NCBI GenBank assembly: GCA_001464455.1
Contig: LNEI01000019.1
Location: forward strand, 62,001 to 126,000
Length of the DNA: 64,000 nt
Reading direction: 5' to 3'
From: Acidobacteria bacterium Ga0077534
GTDB taxonomy: Bacteria; Acidobacteriota; Blastocatellia; Pyrinomonadales; Pyrinomonadaceae
The notes under the pieces were generated by a model. That model was given only the letters and a program-made list of their open reading frames with translations, did no database searches and was not told the origin of the DNA. Numbering within the stretch: position 1 is the first letter of the stretch; every line of letters begins with the position of its first letter. Both the position numbers and the translations under genes were made by a program. Positions 25,115 to 34,522 of this stretch are shown one piece after another.

Positions 25115-25702
25115 ATGGGATACAAAAAGATCTTATTTTTTTCCGCTGTCCTTTTCTCAGTTCTGACTTTTTCGGAATTAGTTCATGGGCAGAACGCGGC
25201 TGTTTTAGCCCGCGCACAGCAGATCTCGGGCGACCGATTTACGTTTGTAACACGCACGCCGAGGGGGGCTGCCGTCTATGGCGTTAGCCGGCCTTCGCGG
25301 GCTATGCTTGCGGCGATCGACCAGGGCTTGACCGACCTGTTTGCCGTAGCCCGAAGGAATCGCTATCGAACTCGGCTAAATTACGCTGATTACACGATCT
25401 ACATCGCAAAAGCTGACCGGACTAAGAACGCGGATGGTCAGTATTCGCCTGATATAGCGGTCGGGGCGGCCCAGTACGCGGGAAGTGAATATGACAAAGG
25501 TGGTTACATCTACGCGGCTGGAATGGTCGTGGCGTTCAGCCCGTCGGCATTTCTGATCGGCGAACACACGACAAATTTCGCACGCGTTTCGGAGGTCGTC
25601 CGCTACGAAGGAGAGCATATTGTGCTATATCATAACGACCGGCGACGATACCAAGCCACCGCCGACCACAGTCAGGGCGGCGGGCATCCGATACTCCAGT
25701 AG
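25115..25702 (+). CDS. Exported hypothetical protein
   Basis: 195 aa from ATG 25115, preceded by GGGGTGA at a good distance; an in-frame codon at 25088 lacks this. Signal peptide MGYKKILFFSAVLFSVL ending VHGQ. The mature part ends RYEGEHIVLYHNDRRRY...HSQGGGHPIL, with four His and a Glu that could bind metal. I do not recognise the family. It follows the nuclease and small-peptide genes and may share their transcript. Confidence 0.72.
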   Translation: MGYKKILFFSAVLFSVLTFSELVHGQNAAVLARAQQISGDRFTFVTRTPRGAAVYGVSRPSRAMLAAIDQGLTDLFAVARRNRYRTRLNYADYTIYIAKADRTKNADGQYSPDIAVGAAQYAGSEYDKGGYIYAAGMVVAFSPSAFLIGEHTTNFARVSEVVRYEGEHIVLYHNDRRRYQATADHSQGGGHPILQ

Positions 25703-25967
25703 TCATCCTCGTTATGGACAGGAAAGTGCTTTCTGTCGATCACGGACACCTTCGTTGCCACGCCCGCGGCAAACATTCCCCCATTTCGTGCATCCAATAC
25801 CCGAAACGGTAGTAATTTACTTTGTGTAGTATCCGAAAGAATGCGCAGAACCGCGATTTTTGTTGATATTTGCGCATTTTTGGTGCGTTGGCCGCTGAAT
25901 GGTACGCACCTTGCAAAATGGCTTTGTGGGTGGACGAAATCGCCCGGCGAAGCGGGAGGATGGACGA
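25703..25967. other. 265-bp gap without a supported gene
   Basis: Open frames here are short and have no coding character. The last 20 bp hold the GGAGG ribosome-binding site of the next gene. No terminator or clear promoter was seen. Confidence 0.5.
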
Positions 25968-26579
25968 ATGAGACGCTTTGCTGGGATGGGAAAATTATCG
26001 GTTTTGTTCGTCTTGGTCTTTGCAAATTTGACTCTTTCGCACGCCCAGCCTGAATCGATCTATCGCCTGCCTGAGGGTACTCGGATTTCGATCAAGCTCG
26101 ATGTCGACCTCAGTTCAAAGGTCGCCAGCGTCAATGACACGTTTTTGGCTTCGGTAGCGAAGCCTGTGTCGATAAGAGATCGCGTGGTCATTCCGATAGG
26201 AACCGTCCTCGAGGGTCGCGTGATGAAGGTCGAGCGTGCTGCCGCAGGCAGCCAGAACGGAGAGCTCAAAGTCGTTTTTGAAACGCTCAAGATCGCCGAT
26301 CAGACTCGCAGGATCGAAGGCGTTCCGGTTGTGCCGGTAACGGTAAGCTCTTCAAAAGGTTTTGCGTTCCTGAGCATTGTCGCCGGAACCGTCGTTGGAG
26401 CAGCACTGGGCACGACATCAAACTCCACGAGCGGAGTTCTGCTCGGTGCGGCCGTAGGAGCCGGGGCAGGATCGGGCGTCGCTCTTCTGAGGAAGGGCAA
26501 GGAAGTAAGGATAAGAAAGGGCGAAGAGTTTGAGATCGAGCTAAAACGCGAAGTAACGCTTCCCGTTCTCGATTATTGA
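25968..26579 (+). CDS. Exported protein with TrbI/VirB10-like barrel and glycine zipper
   Basis: 203 aa from ATG 25968 with GGAGG 8 nt upstream; an in-frame codon 69 bp earlier lacks it. Signal peptide MRRFAGMGKLSVLFVLVF ending SHAQ. The mature N-terminal part (LPEGTRISIKLDVDLSSK, VVIPIGTVLEGRVMKVER) resembles the beta-barrel of TrbI/VirB10-like envelope proteins. It is followed by a Gly/Ala zipper (VAGTVVGAALG, LGAAVGAGAGSG) that could insert into a membrane. No conjugation genes are near. Followed by a terminator. Confidence 0.75.
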   Translation: MRRFAGMGKLSVLFVLVFANLTLSHAQPESIYRLPEGTRISIKLDVDLSSKVASVNDTFLASVAKPVSIRDRVVIPIGTVLEGRVMKVERAAAGSQNGELKVVFETLKIADQTRRIEGVPVVPVTVSSSKGFAFLSIVAGTVVGAALGTTSNSTSGVLLGAAVGAGAGSGVALLRKGKEVRIRKGEEFEIELKREVTLPVLDY

Positions 26580-26666
26580 AAATAAAAGTTCTGTCAGTAC
26601 CGGACGATAGTGATCGGATCCACTGACGCCAAGTGTGGCCGCGACGTTATAGCCGCGACCATAACG

Positions 26667-26708
26667 AAGAAGCCCGACGTGAAGGGGAGAGCACGTCGGG
26701 CTTTCTTA
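26667..26708 (+). terminator. Rho-independent terminator
   Basis: AGCCCGACGTG (26671-26681), a 10-nt loop, CACGTCGGGCT (26692-26702): a perfect 11-bp stem followed by TTCTTATT, with A-rich sequence before it. Ends the exported-protein transcription unit. The rest of 26580-26853 holds no supported gene. Confidence 0.85.
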
Positions 26709-26853
26709 TTTCTGCGTCTCAGAACCGGGAAGAATACCGACCCGAAAGCTCATTTCCACCCATCTAACTGTATCAAAGCGACACAAGTTGTTCCTCGAAC
26801 AGCACCTTTCGCACCCTTAGTCACCCAAGTAGCACCGGAAAATGCGATTGCCC

Positions 26854-27105
26854 TTAATATTTGTTCAGTTGCTCCATAAAGTATGCCGGAATAGAGAGGT
26901 TCGCGTTTGCGGCATAGCCCAGAAAGTCGTCGATCGATCTCTTGGAGTAAGTTCGCCCGTATTGGCATTTGCGATCTTCTTCATACGAGTAAACATACCC
27001 GTCGCAAAGCAGATACCCGCTCTCGCCCCATTGATCGACATGCCCGACCGCGAAATGCGGGTGATCCAGGTAATAGATGCTCTCGTAGTTCTCGATGTCA
27101 TTCAT
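26854..27105 (-). CDS. Hypothetical protein
   Basis: 83 aa, Tyr-rich and acidic: YLDHPHFAVGHVDQWGESG, LLCDGYVYSYEED, RTYSKRSIDDFLGYA. The ATG at 27105 has GGAG about ten bases upstream. The composition looks like a soluble protein, but there is no family I know. A competing frame over the same region is low in credible structure. Confidence 0.55.
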   Translation of the reverse strand: MNDIENYESIYYLDHPHFAVGHVDQWGESGYLLCDGYVYSYEEDRKCQYGRTYSKRSIDDFLGYAANANLSIPAYFMEQLNKY

Positions 27106-27140
27106 TATGGGGTCTCCCCATTGACGAGTCGCCGACCCGA

Positions 27141-27743
27141 CTAAACTATATCGTTTTCCTCTATCTTCGGTGCTCCGGTTTTTACGTCGCCGTCGCGTGT
27201 GTAGGTGATGCAGATGTTGCCGTTCGGTGAGATCAGGCTGTCGGTCACCTTGAAGGACGCGGGGATGGTGCCGTTCTGGAAGAGGCGTTTGCCCTCGCCG
27301 AGCGTGATCGGCATTATCATCAGTTCCAACTCATCGACGAGATCGTTTTTGAAAAGCGTCTGAAGCAGGTCCGCACTTCCGAAAACGTACAGGTCGGGCC
27401 CGTCGGTTTGTTTGAGTTCGCGTACCTTTTCCGCGAGATCACCGCCCAAAAAGACCGTCGGTTGCCAATCGCTTGAGGTGCGTGTGTTCGAAGCGACGTA
27501 CTTCGTCGCGGTCATCACATTCGGCCAGAAATGCGAATGCGTCGGCCAATACGGCTCCCACATATCAAACGTCTTCCGCCCCAACAGCAGATCGACCTCT
27601 TTCCCCAGCCGCCTCTGTATCACCGCCCCGGCTTCCTCGTCCGTATATCCGAAAAACCACCCTTCATACTTAAACCCGTCCTCCGGGCTCGACTGTATGA
27701 CACCATCGATCGTCATGAATTCTGCTGCAATTATTTTTCTCAT
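27141..27743 (-). CDS. Dihydrofolate-reductase-family (RibD C-terminal-like) protein
   Basis: 200 aa from ATG 27743; a TTG eight codons earlier is possible. The pattern is that of the YyaP/RibD_C group: [13 protein letters not shown] near the start, [36 protein letters not shown] and [11 protein letters not shown]. These are NADPH-dependent reductase-like proteins of unsettled substrate. It follows a 138-aa gene with a short gap on the same strand. Confidence 0.87.
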   Translation of the reverse strand: MRKIIAAEFMTIDGVIQSSPEDGFKYEGWFFGYTDEEAGAVIQRRLGKEVDLLLGRKTFDMWEPYWPTHSHFWPNVMTATKYVASNTRTSSDWQPTVFLGGDLAEKVRELKQTDGPDLYVFGSADLLQTLFKNDLVDELELMIMPITLGEGKRLFQNGTIPASFKVTDSLISPNGNICITYTRDGDVKTGAPKIEENDIV

Positions 27744-27770
27744 TTTATTTTTCTTCCGTTGCTTCAAACA

Positions 27771-28187
27771 TTATTCTTCAACCAAAACAAAGTAGACATT
27801 TTCGCCTCCAGCATTTGCGGTCCTGCATAACTCGCCAAACTCAAGCAAGAATCCGGCAAGATCCATTCTGTTCACGTCGGTATCCTGCCACGCACCTTCA
27901 TCCCACGGTACGGACGCGTCGAGCAAGTCATCGTGCTCGGCTGCGGCGATACGTCTCACAAGTGTCGAATCGATCTGAAAGAACTGGGAACCGGCCTCAA
28001 GTTTCTCGGGAGTAGCTATTGACCTCCGTTCTTCCTTCAGGAAGACCAACGACAAATAGTCGATTCGTTCACGACTGTAGAAGCCGCCGATCTGCGTTTG
28101 AAGCTTCTCTATCAACGACAACACATCAGATTCGTTTCGCAATCCTGCGATCTCGTCCGGCTGAGCTATTAGGAAATACGTGTACAT
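27771..28187 (-). CDS. Hypothetical protein
   Basis: 138 aa, acidic, no signal peptide. Recognisable pieces are MYTYFLIAQPDEIAGL and VPWDEGAWQDTDVNRMDLAGF. I do not recognise a family; size and style recall DUF1877-type cytosolic proteins, without proof. It starts 1 bp after the DUF1801-like gene stop. Confidence 0.62.
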   Translation of the reverse strand: MYTYFLIAQPDEIAGLRNESDVLSLIEKLQTQIGGFYSRERIDYLSLVFLKEERRSIATPEKLEAGSQFFQIDSTLVRRIAAAEHDDLLDASVPWDEGAWQDTDVNRMDLAGFLLEFGELCRTANAGGENVYFVLVEE

Positions 28188-28188
28188 A

Positions 28189-28638
28189 CTACGGCCTCGG
28201 CGTTTCCTTCATTTCATTCGTATTCTCAAACCCAAAACGTATCGCCGCTGCGAGAACGTCGGTATTTATATCTTTCAGAGTTTTGAATCGTATGCAATAG
28301 CCGGTCACGGTCGCTTTGCCGAGGGTGCTGGCGTATGTTTCGGCCAGGTACTTTTTGTCCTCGATACCGAGAATATAGACGGAGATGCCCGTTTTGTTTG
28401 GGCTCAGGCCAATCTGATAGAACTCGCTGATCGAGCCATCGGCGTATTTGTGGTCGCGAGAGCCATAGCCGATATCCGGATTAGAAACGACCTTGCCTTC
28501 GCGGTTTTTGCCATCGAGAAACCACAGTTTACCTCCCCGACTGATTTGTAGGATCAGGTCGTGCAGCGCTTGAACCTCCCTGAGTTTTGGATCGGGGTGG
28601 CTGGCAATAAACTCTTTGATTTGTTCTTTTACGTTCAT
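28189..28638 (-). CDS. DUF1801-like protein
   Basis: 149 aa. The pattern (IKEFIASHPDPKLREVQALHDLI, KLWFLDG, YGSRDHKYADGS, FYQIGLSPNKTGISVYI, LGKATVTGYCIRFKTLKDI, quoted as separate pieces) fits the DUF1801/YdhG group, related in fold to frataxin-like proteins. Function unknown. Same-strand neighbours lie immediately downstream; a CACGAAT inverted repeat lies just upstream. Confidence 0.75.
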   Translation of the reverse strand: MNVKEQIKEFIASHPDPKLREVQALHDLILQISRGGKLWFLDGKNREGKVVSNPDIGYGSRDHKYADGSISEFYQIGLSPNKTGISVYILGIEDKKYLAETYASTLGKATVTGYCIRFKTLKDINTDVLAAAIRFGFENTNEMKETPRP

Positions 28639-28654
28639 AAAGAAATAAAGATTG

Positions 28655-28722
28655 TTTAGCCACGAATGGCACGAATAGCACGAATTTTTCTATTAGTGAT
28701 ATTCGTGTTATTCGTGGCTAAA
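28655..28722. repeat. Inverted repeat of CACGAAT / ATTCGTG units
   Basis: Left TTTAGCCACGAATGGCACGA (from 28655) and right ending TTATTCGTGGCTAAA (to 28722) pair with about two mismatches across 22 bp. Between them is a further CACGAAT unit. It stands between two same-strand genes. I recall this CACGAAT hairpin type as widespread in environmental bacterial genomes. Confidence 0.75.
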
Positions 28723-28726
28723 ACTC

Positions 28727-29209
28727 TTAACTCTCCTTTAATGTCGCGAGCAACTCTTCCAGATTCTTCAACTGAGCTTCCGTTCCTTCGACGAAGCCGA
28801 ATTCGATCATACGCTCTAGGCGTTCGAGGGATTCGTTGTAGATGGAAACGTGAACCGTCGTCTTTCCGTCTTGCTCGCTGAAATTCAGGTCCCAATCGGA
28901 GCCGGGCAATTCCACATTTTCGTCGGCGTCAGCGAAGGTGTTGAAGAGCTTGAAATTCGTCTTTGGCGTGATCGAAGTATATTTCTGCAAAACCCAACGC
29001 TCGACGCCTTCGGGGCTGACCATTGCGTAAAATCTTTTGCCGCCGACGGTAAAGTCCATCACCTTTGTCCGTGAAGCGAAAGGTTTCGGCGCCCACCACT
29101 GGTCGAGCAGTTCCGCGTTTGTATATGCGTCCCAGACGAGCGACAGCCCGGCGTCAAACTCTTTGGTTATCGTGACCGTTTTTGTTTCTTTATTGACTAT
29201 AAAATCCAT
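28727..29209 (-). CDS. SRPBCC (AHSA1-like) domain protein
   Basis: 160 aa. [20 protein letters not shown] and [10 protein letters not shown] are the classic AHSA1/START-like opening; the C-terminal helix contains [15 protein letters not shown]. Small ligand-binding fold, exact role unknown. It lies downstream of the ArsR-SRPBCC pair, with an inverted repeat between, and may be part of the same unit. Confidence 0.87.
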   Translation of the reverse strand: MDFIVNKETKTVTITKEFDAGLSLVWDAYTNAELLDQWWAPKPFASRTKVMDFTVGGKRFYAMVSPEGVERWVLQKYTSITPKTNFKLFNTFADADENVELPGSDWDLNFSEQDGKTTVHVSIYNESLERLERMIEFGFVEGTEAQLKNLEELLATLKES

Positions 29210-29222
29210 ATTCGTCTAACGA

Positions 29223-29299
29223 TGCGGAAGCCCGCGCGTGAGCAAGGGCGTAATACGAACGTTGAGTGTTACGCCCTTACTTACGTGCGGGCTTCTGCA
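29223..29299. repeat. REP/MITE-like inverted repeat, 31-bp arms
   Basis: Arms 29223-29253 and 29269-29299 are reverse complements at 27 of 31 positions; the four differences are all transitions. A 15-nt loop separates them. The right arm contains the last codons and TAA stop of the following SRPBCC gene (29281-29781). GAAGCCCGC ends of this kind are common dispersed repeats in acidobacterial DNA, as I recall. Confidence 0.82.
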
Positions 29300-29781
29300 A
29301 TTAGTAATTCGTCGAGCTGCGCATAACTTGTCTCCATACCGTCTGTCATGCCGGTTTCGAGGGCCGCGTCGCGGTCGGTTTTCGAAGCATATTTTATTGT
29401 GGTCGCGACATTCGTGATGCCGTCGATCTCGTCGAACGTCACGGTGATGATCGACGGTTCGCCGCCCATGGAAATGCCCATGTTGCCCGGATCGAAAGCT
29501 TGTGTATGAACGATCTTGGCGTGCGGAATGACCTCCAAGACCTCGCCGGTGAATCCAAACTCCATGCCGTCTTCGTCATTGCGCCAACGCCATTGATACT
29601 CGCCGCCGACGCGCATATCCATATCGCAGACAGGCATCGACCAATTAGGCGGACCTGTACACCAGCGACGCAGTAGATCAGGTTCCATATAGGCCCGCCA
29701 CACCAGAGTGGCAGGGGCATCAAAGCTCCGTTTCACTAGCACCTCGGTTTCTGACGGCAGGCTTGCTTCGGCGGGGTTCAT
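29281..29781 (-). CDS. SRPBCC (AHSA1-like) domain protein
   Basis: 166 aa. KRSFDAPATLVWRAYMEPD and LRRWCTGPPNWSMPVCDMD fit the AHSA1 family, as does GGEYQWRWRN. The C-terminus ...LLIAEART is written by the right arm of the inverted repeat at 29223-29299. The start overlaps the arsR-like stop by 4 bp (ATGA), the usual arrangement of ArsR/AHSA1 pairs. Confidence 0.9.
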   Translation of the reverse strand: MNPAEASLPSETEVLVKRSFDAPATLVWRAYMEPDLLRRWCTGPPNWSMPVCDMDMRVGGEYQWRWRNDEDGMEFGFTGEVLEVIPHAKIVHTQAFDPGNMGISMGGEPSIITVTFDEIDGITNVATTIKYASKTDRDAALETGMTDGMETSYAQLDELLIAEART

Positions 29782-30113
29782 ATCTTTTTCTCCTGTTTAT
29801 CTTTTTGTTTTAACTCTGCAAGCAAAGTATCGAGCTGCTCGTACCTCGACTCCCAGATCTTCCTGTATTGCTCTAACCACTCGTCGAGCTCTTTCATTTT
29901 GCCTATTTCGAGCTGGTAATAGATCTCGCGCCCTTTTTGCTCATGTCGCACAACTTCGCACTCGGTCAGAATGCGCAGATGTTTCGAAACCGCCTGCCGC
30001 GAGGTATCAAAATGCTCCGCAATAGCATTCGGCGTCATCGCCTGCAAAGCGATCAAAGCAATGATCGCCCGCCTGGTCGGATCAGCTATGGCCTGAAAAA
30101 TGTCTCGTTTCAT
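29778..30113 (-). CDS. ArsR-family transcriptional regulator
   Basis: 111 aa from ATG 30113 (MKRDIFQAIADPTRRAI, the standard start); the frame is open to 30149 but that would cross the promoter. Winged helix-turn-helix: MTPNAIAEHFDTSRQAVSKH. No metal-binding Cys motif, so it belongs to the SdpR-like branch that pairs with SRPBCC proteins. A palindrome inside its promoter suggests autoregulation. Confidence 0.92.
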   Translation of the reverse strand: MKRDIFQAIADPTRRAIIALIALQAMTPNAIAEHFDTSRQAVSKHLRILTECEVVRHEQKGREIYYQLEIGKMKELDEWLEQYRKIWESRYEQLDTLLAELKQKDKQEKKI

Positions 30114-30126
30114 AACTTTGAACAGC

Positions 30127-30156
30127 AGTATGCAACCATTCAGTTGCATATGTCAA
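30127..30156 (-). promoter_or_regulatory. arsR-operon promoter with embedded palindromic operator
   Basis: On the minus strand TTGACA (30156-30151), 18 nt, CATACT (30132-30127). Inside lies the perfect inverted repeat TATGCAAC-N6-GTTGCATA (30129-30150). An additional GGTTGCAC copy stands just upstream of the -35. Binding there would block RNA polymerase. Confidence 0.65.
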
Positions 30157-30179
30157 GTGCAACCGAACGGTTTCAGGAA

Positions 30180-30328
30180 GTCAGAACCGGGAGCGATAGC
30201 GACTGGGTTCTTGATAAAGATGAGTGACGATCGAGCAAAGAAGGCTCGAGCGATGGGAGTAAGACTATCTATAGACCTGTGTGTTGCCGAAGCCGAAGAA
30301 CCCAGTCGCTATCGCTCCCGGTTCTGAC
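30180..30328. repeat. MITE-like element with perfect 33-bp inverted ends
   Basis: The ends 30180-30212 (starting GTCAGAACCGGGAGCGATAG) and 30296-30328 are exact reverse complements over 33 bp. The 83-bp interior has no open frame of note. The right end writes the last residues (about SGQNRER) and the stop of the following minus-strand SnoaL-like gene. Perfect ends suggest a recent insertion or gene conversion. Confidence 0.88.
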
Positions 30329-31095
30329 CTGAGCCCACTCCAGCCCATTCGAGAGCCTTTTGTTCCTCGGCAAAGGTGCGGAACTCGATGACCTTGCCAT
30401 CGCGGAATGTGAATACGTCACCGGTGCGGCCTTCGAGCCAGTTGGTTTGGTCTTTTAGTCTAACGCGGACGTGGCAGGACACGACTATTTTGTCGCCAGT
30501 GACGACGAAGCGTTCCGGTTCGCAGGCACCTTCGGCCCATGTCGAACGGCCTTGATGCGACGTGTTCCCTGACGTCTTCGATGCCGTGAAATTCTCCGGC
30601 CATCGGTGATCCTTCGAACTCGATACGCACGATCTGCTCGTCGAAATCTCGAACGAACCCGTCAATATCACCGCGATTGAGTGCGGCGTAGGCGGCTTTC
30701 ACGGTTTCCGTCAAAGCGGTTCTCTCGACCATTTCGTTTATCGTTGCGGTCTCGCCGATCTCATAAAGACTGATCAGGCCATCCTCGATGGTGAAGATCT
30801 GGCGAACGGTCATATCGGCGAGCACGTTGCCCTGCAGATCTTTGACGATCTGGTGAACGGTGACGATGTCGCGGCCGTTCTCGTCCGTTTCGAAGTTTAG
30901 GGTCTCAAGCTCGGGCAGGATATTTTGGAATTGAGCAGTCCAATATTCGCGGACGGCATCGCGTCCGTAAATAAAACCGCCTTCCAGGCCGTTCGCCCAT
31001 TTCACGTCGGGCCGCATCAGCGAGATGATCGTCTCGATCTCACGTTTATTGAACGCATCGTACAGGCTTTGTAAAAATTCTTGATTCGTACTCAT
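30309..31095 (-). pseudogene. Double SnoaL-like (NTF2-fold) gene with a +1 frameshift
   Basis: The first frame (ATG 31095) encodes an NTF2/SnoaL domain (FLQSLYDAFNKREIETIISL...) and starts a second one (TVKAAYAALNRGDIDGFVRD). It loses homology after EDVREHVA. The next frame resumes at once with QGRSTWAEGACEPERF and DVFTFRDGKVIEFRTFAEEQ. One extra base in GCA-T-CAA near 30555 explains it. The product would be about 260 aa with two tandem SnoaL domains. Either a true pseudogene or a sequencing error. Its 3' end lies in a MITE-like element. Confidence 0.8.
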
Positions 31096-31096
31096 A

Positions 31097-31570
31097 TCAA
31101 TCCCAATCGTTCTTGAGCATTAACTGTTCTAGCAAGTAAGCGTGATGCATCTCGTGAACGTAAAGATGGCGGAACATTATGAATACCGAATAGTGATCGA
31201 ACGCCTCGTGCACAGCGGATTTTTGCCATTCGGCGGGAGAAAGCTGTTGTAACCGCGTCACAAGAGCGGCACGTTCGCGGACGTACCGGTCGAGGCTTTC
31301 GTCGAGGTCTATGTCGAGCAGCGCTCCTGCTTCGTCTTCAGCCGAATTCTCGATAGTTTTGATGATCGGCTCCGGCGTAGATAAGATCAGATCAAGCCTG
31401 GCCCGAAACGCCACATCCGACTGCGACAAATGAACCGCGTGCTCATAAGCCGACCATTTACCCGCACTCGGCCGGCACTTCAGTATCTGCGGCGGCACCT
31501 CGCGGATCAGAGGAATGATCACGCCGGGCGCCGTTTCCAAGGCCAAAATTAAGGCGGCGGTAGAGTTCAT
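31097..31570 (-). CDS. DinB-family protein
   Basis: 157 aa. KCRPSAGKWSAYEHAVHLSQ with the first His, and MFRHLYVHEMHHAYLLEQL with the C-terminal His set, are DinB_2 hallmarks for a metal-bound four-helix bundle. The stop is 1 bp before the SnoaL-like start, so the two were cotranscribed. Role unknown. Confidence 0.87.
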   Translation of the reverse strand: MNSTAALILALETAPGVIIPLIREVPPQILKCRPSAGKWSAYEHAVHLSQSDVAFRARLDLILSTPEPIIKTIENSAEDEAGALLDIDLDESLDRYVRERAALVTRLQQLSPAEWQKSAVHEAFDHYSVFIMFRHLYVHEMHHAYLLEQLMLKNDWD

Positions 31571-31582
31571 GGAGTTATAACA

Positions 31583-32218
31583 CTACCGGTATGCCGAAGC
31601 GGGAGGGTCGCCGCAGTAGGCCTTTTGGGTCGTGCCGAGAAGCTTGTGCTGGGCGTCAAAGGTATAGCGGCGAACGGAGCTGCGTTTGCCGCCGTTTAGG
31701 CAGTACTGACTCTCGTTTGTCGCCGCTCCGATATCCAAAAACCAAACGCGGGCAGCGGCGAGTTGCTTGGCATCGCTCGTATATTTGCCGCCGGCTAAGG
31801 CGTACGAATAAACGGCTCCGGTCTTGTCATCGATAACCAGTCGGAGTTTGTCGGCTTTTAGAGCGGCCTTATACGGAGCTTGTTTGGCAATGATGTCTTC
31901 GCTAAGTTTCTTTTGCCCGCCCGAGCACAACCTGTCATTTAGTTCTTTGACCGTGCCTTTCCACTCGATCTTGGGGAAGTCGATATCCTCCGACATGATC
32001 TCCTCAGGCACCTGCGTCGAAGGTAAAACGCCGCTCGCGATCATCTTGTTGTAAGACTCCACGCACCATTCGTACACGATCGGCGTCGGCCTTTTATGCT
32101 GCGCAGCCACGGTCCATTTCTTGAATTCACGGTAATGCGAATTCTCCTCAATGCCCTGCGCCCAGACTGAAAAGGGAAATGCCGCAAGCACCACTAAGCA
32201 AAAGAAAGCTCTCTTCAT
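31583..32218 (-). CDS. Exported hypothetical protein
   Basis: 211 aa. The signal peptide MKRAFFCLVVLAAFPFSVWA ends before QGIEENS. The mature part holds four Cys (YEWCVES, DRLCSGG, SQYCLNGG, AYCGDPP) that could form two disulfides. No known domain. Probably periplasmic; sits alone between the DinB gene and mqnE. Confidence 0.72.
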   Translation of the reverse strand: MKRAFFCLVVLAAFPFSVWAQGIEENSHYREFKKWTVAAQHKRPTPIVYEWCVESYNKMIASGVLPSTQVPEEIMSEDIDFPKIEWKGTVKELNDRLCSGGQKKLSEDIIAKQAPYKAALKADKLRLVIDDKTGAVYSYALAGGKYTSDAKQLAAARVWFLDIGAATNESQYCLNGGKRSSVRRYTFDAQHKLLGTTQKAYCGDPPASAYR

Positions 32219-32330
32219 CTCAGTTCTCCTTATGCCAATTTAGATGGTCGTCGATTATATTCCCGAATTGGACTCTAATCAATCATTTTGATCCGGTCTA
32301 GGCACCGAATTCGGATCGCCGCTCTAACTT

Positions 32331-33431
<1,101 letters not shown>

Positions 33432-33530
33432 GATCACCTCAATTCTAACAAATTATCCTCGGTCAAACCGCTTGACACCTGTCGCCGGTCGAGAATACTA
33501 TTCGGCATCTCTATTATTGCTTTCGAATTT

Positions 33531-34496
33531 ATGAGGAAAGCCGTTTCAATATCTTTAATTCTTTTGTGTACCTCGTTTGTTTTCGGACAAACGAGACTTG
33601 CCGATACGACGGATGGGCATGTTCATATCCTGAGCGCGGAGTTGATAAGGATATGGAAAAAACTTGGTATCCCATTCTCGCGGCCCGACGAATATTACTC
33701 TGACATAGATGTCATTCTCAAAAACACGGCCGTCAAACGCATTGATCTGATATCGATGGGGCACGTCTACTCGTCAGCAGAATTTGGCGGGTTTAAGAAC
33801 GAGCGCGAACTGGTTGAGAACGAGAACAGTTACGTCGCGGCCAGCAGAGACAAGTACCCGAAGAAAATAAGGGCTTTCTGCAGTGTCGATCCGCTTCGGG
33901 ATTATGCGTTAGAGGAGCTAAACCGATGCCGAAGCAAGCTCAAGATGGACGGCGTAAAGCTCCATAATAACGCAAATCAGGTTTACCTTACCGTTCCCGC
34001 ACATCTGGAAAGGGTGAAGAAGGTCTTTGAATTTGCGGCGAAGTATCAGATGCCAATCTTGATGCATTTTGACAATGGTCACCGACGTTTTGGCGGACCG
34101 GACGTAAAGCTGCTCATTGATTCGATACTAGAAGATCTGCCGCCGGTGAATTTGCGGATCGCACATTTCGGCACATCGGGAGGATTTAACCCAAGGACGA
34201 AGGCGGTGATCGACGCCTTTCGCGAGCAGTTTCGCAATAATCCGCGGCTCCGAAAGCACACGATAACGTTTGATATCTCCGCCGTCGCTCTCGACAAGGA
34301 CAGTGAGGGCGTCCGCAGATTGACCGATGGAGAATTCGAAGAGCTTGCGATCTACGTACGTCGACTCGGGTTTGAACGGATCACGTTCGCGACCGATTAT
34401 CCGCTCTACACCCCGACGGAGTATCTCAAGATACTGCGAACCCGGCTAAAGCTGTCCGAGGTTGAGACCAAATTATTACTCATGCCAAAAAATTGA
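33531..34496 (+). CDS. Exported amidohydrolase-family (TIM-barrel) protein
   Basis: 321 aa. The signal peptide SISLILLCTSFVFGQ is followed at once by DTTDGHVHI, the first metal-binding H-x-H of amidohydrolase-2 proteins. Further ligands are in KLHNNANQ, ILMHFDNGH, RIAHFGTSGG and TFATDYPLY (final Asp). The set suggests a metal-dependent hydrolase or decarboxylase acting in the periplasm; substrate unknown. Confidence 0.83.
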   Translation: MRKAVSISLILLCTSFVFGQTRLADTTDGHVHILSAELIRIWKKLGIPFSRPDEYYSDIDVILKNTAVKRIDLISMGHVYSSAEFGGFKNERELVENENSYVAASRDKYPKKIRAFCSVDPLRDYALEELNRCRSKLKMDGVKLHNNANQVYLTVPAHLERVKKVFEFAAKYQMPILMHFDNGHRRFGGPDVKLLIDSILEDLPPVNLRIAHFGTSGGFNPRTKAVIDAFREQFRNNPRLRKHTITFDISAVALDKDSEGVRRLTDGEFEELAIYVRRLGFERITFATDYPLYTPTEYLKILRTRLKLSEVETKLLLMPKN

Positions 34497-34522
34497 TACC
34501 CTGACCACAAGGCGGATCATTT

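Noticed and set aside
26610-26968. Short frames on both strands after the terminator
   Set aside because: The plus and minus products are unconvincing and overlap the terminator or the 83-aa gene. No ribosome-binding site supports them.
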